A stretch of DNA of 64,000 nucleotides from Chondrosia reniformis. Taxonomy: Eukaryota; Porifera; Demospongiae; Chondrillida; Chondrillidae. The translations under genes and the position numbers were made by a program. The stretch's first letter is position 1. The number at the start of each line of letters is the position of its first letter. A model generated the notes under the pieces. That model saw only the letters and a list, made by a program, of their open reading frames with translations. It made no database searches and was not told the origin of the DNA. Below, one piece after another: positions 35,754-48,600 of the stretch. The stretch spans positions 5,949,384 to 6,013,383 of the forward strand of contig OX359199.1 of the NCBI GenBank assembly GCA_947172415.1, read 5' to 3'.

Positions 35754-36935
35754 CATTAACTTTGTATTATAGATTTTAATGTACATTAAGGGTCGTAACT
35801 CCATCAAACACCAAGATGTGAAGCTAATACTTTATGTCAGCATTCACAGACATGTATGAATCATTACCAAAGAGTTTTAGAACTTTCAATTTATGTTCAT
35901 ATTTGCCCTATCTCTCACCATACATTAACTTTGTATTGTAGATTTTAATGTACATTAAGGGTCGTAACTCCATCAAACACCAAGATGTGAAGCTAATACT
36001 TTATGTCAGCATTCACAGACATGTATGAATCATTACCAAAGAGTTTTAGAACTTTCAATTTTTGTTCATATTTGCCCTATCTCTCACCATACATTAACTT
36101 TGTATTGTAGATTTTAATGTACATTAAGGGTCGTAACTCCATCAAACACCAAGATGTGAAGCTAATACTTTATGTCAGCATTCACAGACATGTATGAATA
36201 ATTTCCAAAGAGTTTTAGAAGTTTCAATTTTTGTTCATATTTGCCCTATCTCTCACCATATATTAACTTTGTATTACAGATTTTAATATACATTAAGGGT
36301 CGTAACTCCATCAAACACCAAGATGTGAAGCTAATACTTTATGTCAGCATTCACAGACATGTATGAATCATTTCCAAAGAGTTTTAGAACTTTCAATTTT
36401 TGTTCATATTTGCCCTATCTCTCACCATACATTAACTTTGTATTGTAGATTTTAATGTACATTAAGGGTCGTAACTCCATCAAACACCAAGATGTGAAGC
36501 TAATACTTTATGTCAGCATTCACAGACATGTATGAATCATTTCCAAAGAGTTTTAGAAGTTTCAATTTTTGTTCATATTTGCCCTATCTCTCACCATACA
36601 TTAATTCTTGATGGGAGATTTTAATGTCTATTTAGTGCTGTAACTCCATCAAATAGAAACATATGGAGCTAATACTTTGTCAGCATTCACAGACATGTAT
36701 GAATCATTTCCAAAGAGTTTCAGGAGTTTCAATTTTTGTTCATATTTGCCCTATCTCTCACCATACATTAACTTTGTATTGTAGATTTTAATGTACATTA
36801 AGGGTCGTAACTCCATCAAACACCAAGATGTGAAGCTAATACTTTATGTCAGCATTCACAGACATGTATGAATCATTTCCAAAGAGTTTTAGAAGTTTTA
36901 ATTTTTGTTCATATTTACCCTATCTCTCACCTTAC
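35754..36935 (+). repeat. 169-bp satellite, left array (7 monomers)
   Basis: Monomers begin with CATTAACTTTGTATTGTAG at 35754, 35923, 36092, 36261 and so on, an exact 169-base step. One monomer near 36599 is the variant with GTGCTGTAACTCCATCAAAT. There is no ORF of note. Confidence 0.95.
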
Positions 36936-38095
36936 ATATGAGTACGTATATCCTACAATATATAATGGAGCTACAGTTGCTTTCAAAACATTCTTTAGCC
37001 TAGTAATTAGAATCTATTTTAATCGGTACAGCACTCTCTTAATTCTAAAATTTAAGTTAGGAATTGAGTAATTCATACAGCCGGCCTAAGTTGTAATATC
37101 GATCATAGACATTAATATCGTAGAGGCGATAAATATCAGTCCTCGCAATATTTCTAATTTTCGGCATCAAGAAAAGTCGCTGTCCTCCCTCCATCAAGAT
37201 ACATACTGGCTTAAATCCATTTGCCACAGTTTTGAGATGTATTGGAAATATTGCGTATGTGTGTAAAATTGCTTGTAACGATTCACTGGTCTGGAATTAA
37301 AGTTGAATAATTTGACGATTTCTCGAAAATAATCGGGATCAGAAAAGTCGTTTTCCTCGGCCCATCAAGACACTTACTGGATTTTTTTCGCCTTCCCCAG
37401 TTTTCAGATGAAGCACTAATACTGCCTATCTATTTAAACTTGCTTGGAACAATTCACTGATCTGGAAATAACTAGAAATACATAAAAAAAGCCCCAACCA
37501 CAACCGTTTTCTTTGGACAAAACTTCATATAAATAGAAGCGAAAAACCTTATATAGTAGGCCTACCTGGACACATCTCTATGGTGGTTGCGGTTCCCATA
37601 GAGGTTGGTAGCGCTTAGACTCTGAAGCTGTCTCCTAATCGGTTGGTGCCATAGAGACGTGCTCACCAATAATCCGGATTTCGGGGGGGTTCCACGTAAT
37701 GTGGGATTGGCATCTGATATCTTAGGATTCATATGAGTCGGCCATATCGAGAAGAACTGGTTCTTCTCACGCAAGTGACACCCAAAGCTCAACTCGGCAG
37801 AGCGTTACCACCGATCCCGGCCTCTGAGCGTCGTGGATGGTAGCGTTCGGTATGGTCCAACTTTTTTTCTTTGGAGTTTCGTTGGCCGTCGATCGGCAAA
37901 ATTTCACTTTAACGACATCCATATACATATATATGGACATGTACTACTTCAACAACAATCAAATACTACACAGTGGATATCCATGTGTATAAAAAATCTT
38001 TGATAGCGTTCTAGTTTCCCGAATATACATACATTATAGTAACACATTTGCCCACATTTGATATCTTCTCACGGTCGGCCATTTAAAGCCGTTGT
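36936..38095. other. Unrelated 1.16-kb insertion within the satellite
   Basis: Sequence unlike the satellite, with a more GC-rich part at 37560-37910. It contains a diverged direct repeat of about 171 bp (GAAAAGTCG at 37171 and 37342). It also has small palindromes, such as GAGAAGAACTGGTTCTTCTC near 37750 and CTCTATGG...CCATAGAG near 37576-37601. No convincing ORF and no tRNA or rRNA recognised. Confidence 0.6.
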
Positions 38096-40640
38096 AAAAT
38101 TATCGTATAAATTTAATGTACATTTATTGCTGTACCCCTTTCAAACACCAAGATGTGAAGCTAATACATTATGTCAGCATTTACAGACATATATGAATCA
38201 TTTCCAAAGAGTTATAGAAGTTTCAATTTTTGTTCATATTTGCCCTATCTCTCACCATACATTAACTTTGTATTGTAGATTTTAATGTACATTAAGGGTC
38301 GTAACTCCATCAAACACCAAGATGTGAAGCTAATACTTTATGTCAGCATTCACAGACATGTATGAATCATTTCCAAAGAGTTTCAGGAGTTTCAATATTT
38401 GTTCATATTTGCCCTATCTCTCACCATACATTAACTTTGTATTGTAGATTTTAATGTACATTAAGGGTCGTAACTCCATCAAACACCAAGATGTGAAGCT
38501 AATACTTTATGTCAGCATTCACAGACATGTATGAATCATTTCCAAAGAGTTTCAGGAGTTTCAATATTTGTTCATATTTGCCCTATCTCTCACCATACAT
38601 TAACTTTGTATTGTAGATTTTAATGTACATTAAGGGTCGTAACTCCATCAAACACCAAGATGTGAAGCTAATACTTTATGTCAGCATTCACAGACATGTA
38701 TGAATAATTTCCAAAGAGTTTTAGAAGTTTCAATTTTTGTTCATATTTGCCCTATCTCTCACCATACGTACATTATTTGTATTTTAGATTTTAATGTCTA
38801 TTTAGTGCTGTAACTCCATCAAACACAAAGATGTGAAGCTAATACTTTATGTCAGCATTCACAGACATGTATGAATCATTTCCAAAGAGTTTTAGAAGTT
38901 TCAATTTTTGTTCATATTTGCCCTATCTCTCACCATACATTAATTCTTTATGGGAGATTTTAATGTCTATTTAGTGCTGTAACTCCATCAAATAGAAACA
39001 TATGGAGCTAATACTTTGTCAGCATTCACAGACATGTATGAATCATTACCAAAGAGTTTTAGAACTTTCAATTTTTGTTCATATTTGCCTTATCTCTCAC
39101 CATACATTAACTTTGTATTGTAGATTTTAATGTACATTAAGGGTCGTAACTCCATCAAACACCAAGATGTGAAGCTAATACTTTATGTCAGCATTCACAG
39201 ACATGTATGAATCATTTCCAAAGAGTTTCAGGAGTTTCAATTTTTGTTCATATTTGCCCTATCTCTCACCATACATTAACTTTGTATTGTAGATTTTAAT
39301 GTCTATTTAGTGCTGTAACTCCATCAAATAGAAACATATGGAGCTAATACTTTATGTCAGCATTCATAGACATGTATGAATCATTTCCAAAGAGTTTTAG
39401 AACTTTCAATTTTTGTTCATATTTGCCCTATCTCTCACCATACATTAACTTTGTATTGTAGATTTTAATGTACATTAAGGGTCGTAACTCCATCAAACAC
39501 CAAGATGTGAAGCTAATACTTTATGTCAGCATTCACAGACATGTATGAATCATTTCCAAAGAGTTTCAGGAGTTTCAATTTTTGTTCATATTTGCCCTAT
39601 CTCTCACCATACATTAACTTTGTATTGTAGATTTTAATGTACATTAAGGGTCGTAACTCCATCAAACACCAAGATGTGAAGCTAATACTTTGTCAGCATT
39701 CACAGACATGTATGAATCATTTCCAAAGAGTTTCAGGAGTTTCAATTTTTGTTCATATTTGCCCTATCTCTCACCATACGTATATTAACTTTGTATTGTA
39801 GATTTTAATGTACATTAAGGGTCGTAACTCCATCAAACACCAAGATGTGAAGCTAATACTTTATGTCAGCATTCACAGACATGTATGAATCATTTCCAAA
39901 GAGTTTCAGGAATTTCAATTTTTGTTCATATTTGCCCTATCTCTCACCATACATTAACTTTGTATTGTAGATTTTAATGTCTATTTAGTGCTGTAACTCC
40001 ATCAAATAGAAACATATGGAGCTAATACTTTATGTCAGCATTCACAGACATGTATGAATCATTTCCAAAGAGTTTTAGAACTTTCAATTTTTGTTCATAT
40101 TTGCCCTATCTCTCACCATACGTATATTAACTTTGTATTGTAGATTTTAATGTACATTAAGGGTCGTAACTCCATCAAACACCAAGATGTGAAGCTAATA
40201 CTTTATGTCAGCATTCACAGACATGTATGAATCATTTCCAAAGAGTTTCAGGAATTTCAATTTTTGTTCATATTTGCCCTATCTCTCACCATACATTAAC
40301 TTTGTATTGTAGATTTTAATGTCTATTTAGTGCTGTAACTCCATCAAATAGAAACATATGGAGCTAATACTTTATGTCAGCATTCACAGACATGTATGAA
40401 TCATTTCCAAAGAGTTTTAGAACTTTCAATTTTTGTTCATATTTGCCCTATCTCTCACCATACGTATATTAACTTTGTATTGTAGATTTTAATGTACATT
40501 AAGGGTCGTAACTCCATCAAACACCAAGATGTGAAGCTAATACTTTATGTCAGCATTCACAGACATGTATGAATCATTTCCAAAGAGTTTCAGGAGTTTC
40601 AATTTTTGTTCATATTTGCCCTATCTCTCACCATACGTAT
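38096..40640 (+). repeat. 169-bp satellite, right array (about 15 monomers) with dimer order
   Basis: The same monomer continues. Two types occur: type 1 with ACATTAAGGGTCGTAACTCC and type 2 with CTATTTAGTGCTGTAACTCC. From about 39778 they alternate (1-2-1-2-1), and each type 1 follows ACCATACGTATATTAAC, giving a near-identical repeat of about 340 bp. Confidence 0.93.
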
Positions 40641-40770
40641 ATACTGAAAGTTAATAAAGTTACTTAAATTTCAGTATACATGCAACTTCTGATTAAACTT
40701 ATCACATAATCACTGTCTTGTTTTGTTACTTTTTACAGATGTACTAGTCATTACTTCTAATTGTTTTTTT

Positions 40771-41094
40771 TTATTTTCCTTGTATTCCCCCTAGGCCTTT
40801 TGTTAAAATTACTTGGTTTGGCGAAAATCGACCTCAGACTAAGAACCATGTTCTCTTGAATACCACAATGTTTGTTATTCACAATGAACATGCTTCGTGT
40901 GGAGCGCATTCGGACTTAGGGCTAACTAATTCCTAGTTCGGAAACATTTATGACGATTTTTAACTTGTACGTGTCCGCATAAGTTCCCATGTTAGTCCAT
41001 TGAGGTGTTGATTGATAATATGTACGTGATAAGGCGACCAGATGCCATTCTCCTACTTAGAGAGCGCTTCCGTAGTGACGGTACCAAGACGAGA
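40771..41094. other. Upstream region of reductase copy 2
   Basis: 324 bases between the MITE arm and the reductase ATG. The reductase frame is open upstream to an in-frame ATG at 41020. The homologous Met (41095) is preferred because similarity to copy 1 begins only there. Confidence 0.5.
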
Positions 41095-42084
41095 ATGGCT
41101 GCCTCTAGTAAGAAACCCGTAGTTTGCCTTTATATGAAGCCCGATATACCGTCTGAACAAATGCAGTTACTTGAAGAGCATTATATAGTCATTACCGAAC
41201 AAGATAAAAATCTCTGTTCGAAGTACAAGAATGACGTAATCGCAATTGTACCATTTGCAGGATCTCTTGTTTCGGATGAAATTCTAGAGAAGTATCCAAA
41301 TCTTCGTATCATTAGCAACAATTCAGTAGGTTATGACCATATTGATCTTCACGCTGCGGCTAAGAGAGGCATTCGAGTAGGGAATACACCTTTGGTTTCC
41401 AACGAAACTACTGCTGAAATTGCAATCTCTTTAATATTGAGCACTGCTAGAAGAATAGTTGAAGGCGATAGGATTTGTAGATTGAATGATACTAATCAAT
41501 TCTCACTAAACACGTTTCTAGGTACTGGAGTGAGCGGCCAAACTTTAGGAATAGTCGGTATGGGAGGAATAGGTAGAGTGCTGGCTAGAATGGCACATTG
41601 TGGATTCAATATGAAGATCCTGTATCACAATCGACATAGAGTAGCTGAAGATATTGAGCAATCCATTGGTGGAGCTGAGTACTACAAAAATGTCTACGAA
41701 ATGCTGCCTATATGTGATTTTGTGGTACTGCTAGCTCCTTCTACTCCTGAGACATACAAAATGTTTGGAAAGAAAGAGTTCTCTAAAATGAAGCAATCTG
41801 CTATTTTTGTGAACGTATCACGTGGTACTCTGGTAGATCATGATGCATTAGTCAGTGCTCTGGAGGAAGGTGTCATCAAAGGTGCAGGATTAGATGTTAC
41901 TGACCCAGAGCCACTCCCAAGGTACCACAAACTCCTTACCTTCCCAAATGTGGTACTCACACCCCATATTGGAAGTGCTACTGCACAGACTCGTTTAAAG
42001 ATGATGCAAGTTGTTGTGGACAACATTGAAGCAGTTCTAAATGACAAACCAATGGTGGCTGAGGTACAACTGCCAAAAGTATGA
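41095..42084 (+). CDS. GRHPR: Glyoxylate/hydroxypyruvate reductase-like dehydrogenase, copy 2
   Basis: Intronless paralogue of the gene at 25699 with about a dozen amino-acid changes over 329 residues (for example VVCLYMKPD for IICLYMKSD, and RYHKLL for RDHKLL). The nucleotide-binding GMGGIG, the catalytic Arg in VSRGTLVD, the Glu in DPEPLP and the His in TPHIGS are all kept, so it should be active. The upstream flank differs from copy 1, while the downstream flank is shared in part. An N-terminal extension from ATG 41020 (MYVIRRPDAILLL) is possible but not conserved. It is convergent with TPR, about 590 bases from its stop. Confidence 0.9.
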   Translation: MAASSKKPVVCLYMKPDIPSEQMQLLEEHYIVITEQDKNLCSKYKNDVIAIVPFAGSLVSDEILEKYPNLRIISNNSVGYDHIDLHAAAKRGIRVGNTPLVSNETTAEIAISLILSTARRIVEGDRICRLNDTNQFSLNTFLGTGVSGQTLGIVGMGGIGRVLARMAHCGFNMKILYHNRHRVAEDIEQSIGGAEYYKNVYEMLPICDFVVLLAPSTPETYKMFGKKEFSKMKQSAIFVNVSRGTLVDHDALVSALEEGVIKGAGLDVTDPEPLPRYHKLLTFPNVVLTPHIGSATAQTRLKMMQVVVDNIEAVLNDKPMVAEVQLPKV

Positions 42085-42446
42085 AAATTATATATTTACC
42101 AAAACTAGTTGGCCCATCATTTAATTTCGTTGTATGGCATGTCACAATTATATTAAAAATCTTTTATTATTATTATTATTTATTATGATAAATGGAAATA
42201 ATAAAACTAGCTCATTGTTATTGTTTATTATTATTATTATTAGTCATTTATAAACTTAACCCAGACAATCCCTCTTATTCACCATTAATTTAATGTAACC
42301 ACCTCCACTAACTTTTGTGACTAATAAGCCAATTTGGCTGGTCAGTTTACTGATTGTCAATTAATTGTGGTTAATAAACATTCATTATATCATTGTGAGT
42401 AATAGGTCTATCACTTTAAAAGGTCCTTTTCAGGGTTCTTCTCTTC
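42085..42446. other. Duplication junction downstream of reductase copy 2
   Basis: Shares CAATCCCTCTTATTCACCAT and the flank of copy 1, then a short piece of the IAH1 3' end (42412-42440, CACTTTAAAAGGTCCTTTTC). At about 42446 it switches to TPR downstream sequence. ATT-rich runs at 42165-42240. Confidence 0.65.
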
Positions 42447-42677
42447 ATATGTGAAATATTTAGATGGATTATTATTCAACTTTTCGAGCATCTAGATATG
42501 TAGTTTAGTAATTATTTTGTAGTCAGTTGATTCAACCAAGTGAGGTTTCTTCTTCCATGCAGTTAGAATAGCGTTTGCATAGCTGAAACAGATAAGCCTG
42601 TATATTATAAATCAGTGCCTAAGGACTTGTCAGTAAAATATGGCTGCAAAGTTTAAATGTCTCATTGTTCAAGTAAT

Positions 42678-45600
42678 TTAAGATCTAGCTGGTCCCTTTC
42701 CACGTCCCCTTCCTCGACCTGCTCCACCTCCTCTTCGTTTTGGGGCAGGCTTGCTTGGCTTTGTGTCTGTCTTTGTTGATTTACCTAAAAATTATTGTAC
42801 TTAGTTAGCAGTGCCAAATAGCACTAGCTCAACAGGGAGTAAAATTACTGATTATTGGGAACAAGGTCTAAACTTTCTGGAAATTCTAGAAATAAACTAA
42901 CTTGGCTTCACCGGGACCCAGACAATTGGTTCAATCTTCTTTTGCTTGGTATTGCCTATAGAGTATGTGAAACAATTATGAAAGACTAAGTAAATAAAGT
43001 TCAAACAGAGTCTGATGTAATCAGACCTTGTTGACTGCGTGATAAGGTCTGACGACTCTTGACCCGATTTCTGTTGCACTAGGGGCGGGGCTTATTCGCC
43101 CTAAATTAAACTTCCACCTTACGATGTGAAGGTGTCAATAGATATGTTCTGCAATGGCTCAGGAAGGGGGAGAAACGAAGGAGTAATCGATTTTGCACTA
43201 TTGCAACTTTGTGTTACAATAGAATTAAAGGATAAACAAAGAGAGGCTTTAGTTTTAGCTCTTCAAAGGAGGGATATCTTCCATTGCATGTTAAACGCCT
43301 ACTAGAATACAAAGCCTATGAAGTCATTAGCTCATTAGCTGACTGAGCATACCTTTCTCTAAATATGGAAGGTGATGGCCACTAATTGACCGCGGAATTT
43401 CTCCAGGAATGTCAAGAACTGCAACATCAGCTGAAGTCCTCAGACCTTTTGAAGTGGTGATTGCGCAATGAAAGGGTCTGATTTCATCAGACTAGTTCAA
43501 ACATGGGTACATCCCCACTATTACACGCTTGACTTAGGTAAACACAAATAGTAAGCTACACAATGTGTTCTTATACACACATATATACGTACATACCTCC
43601 ACTACTTTTTCCTGATGGACCAGGATCTGACTGCATCTGCAGGCTGGGTAAGGATAATAAAAAAGTTGTGAACATTCTGCACTGGTAGCTACATACCTTC
43701 ATACTCCAGTAACAAATGAGAAGGGTAATCTAACTATTGTGTAAGAGGGTACATCAGAGATGACAGGATGCCAGCTACACTCACTCAGTTCTCTTACTGC
43801 TGAAGGGTAAGGAGGAAGACCCTACACCTTGATCACTTGTAGCAGTGTCCTTCTTGTCACTTGCTGGAGGATCTTCTGGCAGCTCTCCTTCTTCTTGTTC
43901 TTCTTCAGGCAATTCATCAATGGACAGCTCCTCCTTCTTAAGACCAGCCTCACTAAAATCAACAGGTGCTTCTCCTATTGAGGGTAGCAGACCTACATAT
44001 TTATGCAAGAAGACGTTAGATTCCATACATGGACAGACTAAGCAATAACCTGATTGGTAACTCCTTAGCTAATGGAGATGACATATGACATAGTATGTGA
44101 AGTGATAGGACTTATTTGTCGCGATCATGATGAGATATGAAGTTTATTGCTGATGTTGACCTACGGGTTGAAATGTTCTATTCCAAAGATTTAATGTTAC
44201 TGTTGCTCAATAAACTTCATATCTCGACATACGTATGTAGTATGTGTATTAGCATCTATGTACATAATATATTTACAAAAGGTCTACTATATATGTACGT
44301 ATGTACTGTACAAGTACTATATATTCTACCGCCATTACTGGTATGAATGATTACCTTCTTCCTGAGAGGAATCAGCCTCAACTGCACTGGACATGCTAAC
44401 AGTTACATCAGCTGGTTGACCAAGGCTTCGGTTTTGGAATGGAGGAGATCTGTGTGGTACAACAACAAGACCATATTAGAAAACTTGCATAGCTAGCAAA
44501 AACTCTAGTTTATTAAGTCTATGACTAAAGTATACATACAAACTACAAAACTTTAGATGAGGATACAGTTTCCTTCTCTCTCTCATTCTCCTCCTCTGTT
44601 GGCCCAGTTACATTTATCATCACAGTACAACATGACACCAAATTACAGGAAATGCAGCTGCTTCAGTACTCACGGAATTTTCTGTCCCGTTGAAGGAGGT
44701 GCTCCAATGTCTGGGGTCTGTGGCACAGTGGCGTCACTGTTGTCATAGCTCTGTAGGGTCAGAGGAAAAAGATGCACTCAGTCAATAATTTTGCACTGCT
44801 TAGCTTAGAGATGAATGAGATGATCAACTCACCCCTGATCCCACAGTTGAGCCCAGTAGTAGGGTCATATTCCTTCTACTAAGACGGTGAAATAGTGAAA
44901 AGGTAACAGCTTTCAAATAATAAAACTGAAATGGTAAATTTGTAAACATACTCTTGTTCTGGTACGCTAATAATATGCGCAGATGTCCCAGTGGTGGTTC
45001 CAGTAAAAGCACTAACATCACTCATCCCATCCTGAGCATAAGAAATACAGTACTAGTGAAAGGAGTAAGGCATTGTAAACCACAAGCCACTTACTGGTTC
45101 AGGATCAATCTGTGGCCCCTGCTGAACCACAAAATCTGAGGAAGCCTCTACATCAATATCCTCTTCTTCAGACTGCAACTCCCCTTCTTCCATTTCTTCA
45201 ACTGCTTGTTCTTCTGAGAATAAGTTTTATTTAATAAACTAATCACTTTTGAATAAAGAACAATTTGCAGATTTACCTTCATTTTCCTCTTTAGTGGTGG
45301 GCTCGTCATCATCATCAATTAAGTTAATCACATTGTTATCCTCTTCCAACTCTTCCTCACCATCTTCTTCTACTTCAGAGGCTGATTGCTGCAGGTCACT
45401 TTGTCCTGGTAGCTCTGTAGCATCAATTTATATAAACTGGTACTATATGTACATATATACGTAAGTATATGTAAGTACTTAATGGATACAATTTAAGTCT
45501 TAAGACTTTAGATTAATATTGGATATAGTGTCAGATTCAGGTCAACGCACCATTTTCAGAAGGTAACTCCTGATCACTGGTTAGAGGTTGCTCTACTCCT

Positions 45601-48600
45601 TCGCTGATTCCTTGTGAGATCTGTGGTTCTACATCACTTGGTATAGACATTTCAATATCTTCCTCATTCTGCTCTTCTGAAATTCCTTCATCAACTGAAG
45701 ACTGCTGTTGATCTGTCACACTTGCAACTTGTTGGATGCCAACTTCTTCTGGCTCACCAGTATCTGAAAAGAGAAGCAGTAGTCTCCAGTAAAGTAAGAA
45801 CTGCTACATATGTATGTATATACTATATCCAAACATACATACAGGTGTACGTATGCACCTGCATTGCAAAGAGAAAAGATAAAACAAATAATCACCTAGT
45901 TAATCAAACCATGACTATTTCCTAGTTCATTCAGTACCAGAAACGTTTGGCAAAGGACCAGCTCATACAGGTTATCATAATACCTGATTCTACATCTTCT
46001 TCTTCATGTTGGCTTTCTTCCATTTCCTCTTCTCCTTCTCCTTCCTCATAGCCATAGGCCTCACTTAGTTCACCTCCTTCAGTAGCATCTCCTTCACCCT
46101 CTGGAAGGTCTTTGGTCTCAGCTTCTTCTTCTTCAGGCTCTACACTGTCAGTTGCTAGAGAAGACATGTACATTAGCTGGTATTGACTGGGGGAGTTGAT
46201 TGCACAATACTAGTGCAAAGGCTATGATATAAAATGGATATATTTGTATGGTGTTATGAACTCCAGTGATTATCCATATTACGTACGTATATTAATCTGT
46301 ACTGTACTGTTTGCCAGAGACTGATGATCAAAAGATGGCCTCACAACCATATTATGTGACCATTTATTGTCTTAGTAAGTATAATATACGCATACAGTGG
46401 AATCTCACTACGTATAATGAAGTTACAGGAAGAACAGATGTACAGTCGAGATAGAACCACTGAGTGGCTTACAGTTTACTTAATGGAACTAGTCAAAATG
46501 AGATTCAATTCCCAGTACAGGTACTTATATACGTACGTACATACATCCGTAAGTTCGTAAATCTAAAATGCTCGCAGTGTTTGCACCTGGGGTAGCTGAA
46601 GGAATGTCTTCCTGTCCAGACAGCGCTGACCTGGGCCTCTTACTAGCAGGCACGTTTTCAGGTGGTGCGTTCTCTTCACCTTCAGAAGATCTAAACACAA
46701 CATTTAACATATATACATACAGTATGCATCTTCCAAAGTGACTTTGGTTGTCAATTAGAATACTTGGAATAGGGTATGAGATAGCACAATTTTGGTACAT
46801 TCCTTATAGCCTATCCACTGCTAGTCGCTTTGTATGTATGTACACTTGTACAGATTTTCAGATTTACCTAGATACTTCTTCCAAAGGATGTGAAGGCGTG
46901 TCCTCTGGGCGAGGTCTCTTCAGTATCCTTGAGGAGCCACTGGCAAGAGGTTGCTGGTTGGAAAGTGAGCTCTGCGTAGCATTCAAACGACTGACGGAGG
47001 ATCCGGTTGCTACAGAGGACATGCCAGCATCACTACTGGCTGATGATGGATTCATTTCCATGGAGGTACTGGGAGCCACTACTTGGGAGGCAGAAGGTGT
47101 GCTGAGTGTGACTGTCTGACCTGCTAGCTGACTGGAGGTGGATGAAGCAGAGTGAGACGATACTAAGGGAGATGGGGAGACACTTCGAACTATCTTTGTA
47201 GCTGTCCCTACTGCTTGAGTAGATGTGGTCCGTGGGGAGGCAGCAACTGGCGAGATTGTCATGGTAACCCGTTGTGGTACAATACCTGTAGTAGTGGTAA
47301 CAGATACACGTTGCTGTGAAGCCATAGAAGTGGTAATAGTTGTAGCTGGGAGTCGTTGTGCTACCACCGTAGATGGAGGTACAGAAATAAGAGGTGGGGC
47401 TTGACCAATGGGTTTTCCTCTACTTGTGGGCATGGCCTTGCCCCTTACAACAGATTGAGTAGGCTTGATGGCAGCCATTGGTGTACTAGTTGGAGTATGC
47501 TCCTGATGGGATGTCCTGAGCTCATTCAGTTCAGTTTCCATACTAATAATCTTAGCTTCAAGTTGGGACTTGTTGGAATCAAGTTGTTGCTGAATTAAGG
47601 CTAATAATTGGAGATTAGAACCCAGTGAATGAATCCACTTAAATGGGGAATGGGGTATCACTAGATCTGTTGTGTTTACTAACTTTGGTTCTGTTTGCTC
47701 TCTTCGATTTGTTTAGTCAACTCTTCATTAGCTTTCTTCAGTGTTTCATTTTCAGCTAAGAAAATAACAGGCGCTCTTATAAGCATTTTCAAATTGAAGT
47801 GAGACATGCAAGCATTCAATGGATATACATATGCATAGTTATAACTTTAGGTGCTAGTGAAGCAAGAGGAGTTCTTGTACCTTTTCCCTGAGCTAGTCGT
47901 TGCTTGACTGTCCTAAAGGTCTTGATCAATTGTGCCTCTTTACCTTCTTTCTCTGCCAATGTAGCCTAAAGAGACAACACATGTCAGTGTAAAACTACGT
48001 ATAGCTTTATCAACAATCATTATACCTACGTATATACGTACGTATATCTATGTATATTTCAATAATTATATAACAATACTTATAAAATAGTCTACATATA
48101 CTTCCATATTTAATTAAGCTGACAGGCTTGAAATATGAATGTACGTAGCTGTGCCTACATGTACGTAGTTAGTGCAAGGCTACCTGTATGTAGGTATTGA
48201 CAGCTACTTACAACAGTAGTTGTATGTTTGGTCTCCAGTTCTGAATGCTCTCGCTGTAAAGCTTCAAGCTTTCCTAGTAGGTCCTCCATCTCCTTCACCT
48301 TATCAGCCATTGCCTGGTTATCAGCCTACAAGTTGATATATACATGTCTATATAGGTACACATACATAGGTACTTTTGTCGACTGTAACAATAGATTGGA
48401 ATAGCTGAACAGATTATCAGAAAATAAGGTTTATATTCTGGTCAGCGTTAGACACAAATCTCACTTGTTCTTTAGTGCTCTCCTTTCCTTTTAGCTCTTC
48501 AACCTCTTTTGTCAGCTGGTCACACTTATTCTTGTACCTTAAACCGGCTTCCCTAATCTTTCTCATCTTTTCATCTTTGCCAGAAATTGACTTTGCATTT

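Larger units (their letters stand above)
35643..40770. mobile_element. Satellite block bounded by inverted family A MITE arms
   Basis: The left arm (35643-35752) reads GAAATAGGAATGGCAGTG, later AACATCTGCAAAAAGTAA and GTGATTATGTGATAAG, then AGAAGTTGCAT. The right arm (about 40650-40765) is the inverse: ATGCAACTTCTG, CTTATCACATAATCAC, TTACTTTTTACAGATGTACT. Paired positions agree at roughly 80% or better. Between the arms lie only satellite monomers and one unrelated insertion, so the array appears to sit inside one transposon copy. Confidence 0.75.

Noticed and set aside
35643..40640. CRISPR-like array of regular repeats
   Set aside because: The whole 169-bp unit repeats with no unique spacers, and the host is a eukaryote; it is a satellite.
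41005..41094. N-terminal targeting extension of reductase copy 2
   Set aside because: The sequence has no counterpart before copy 1, and similarity starts precisely at the shared Met; kept only as a possibility.
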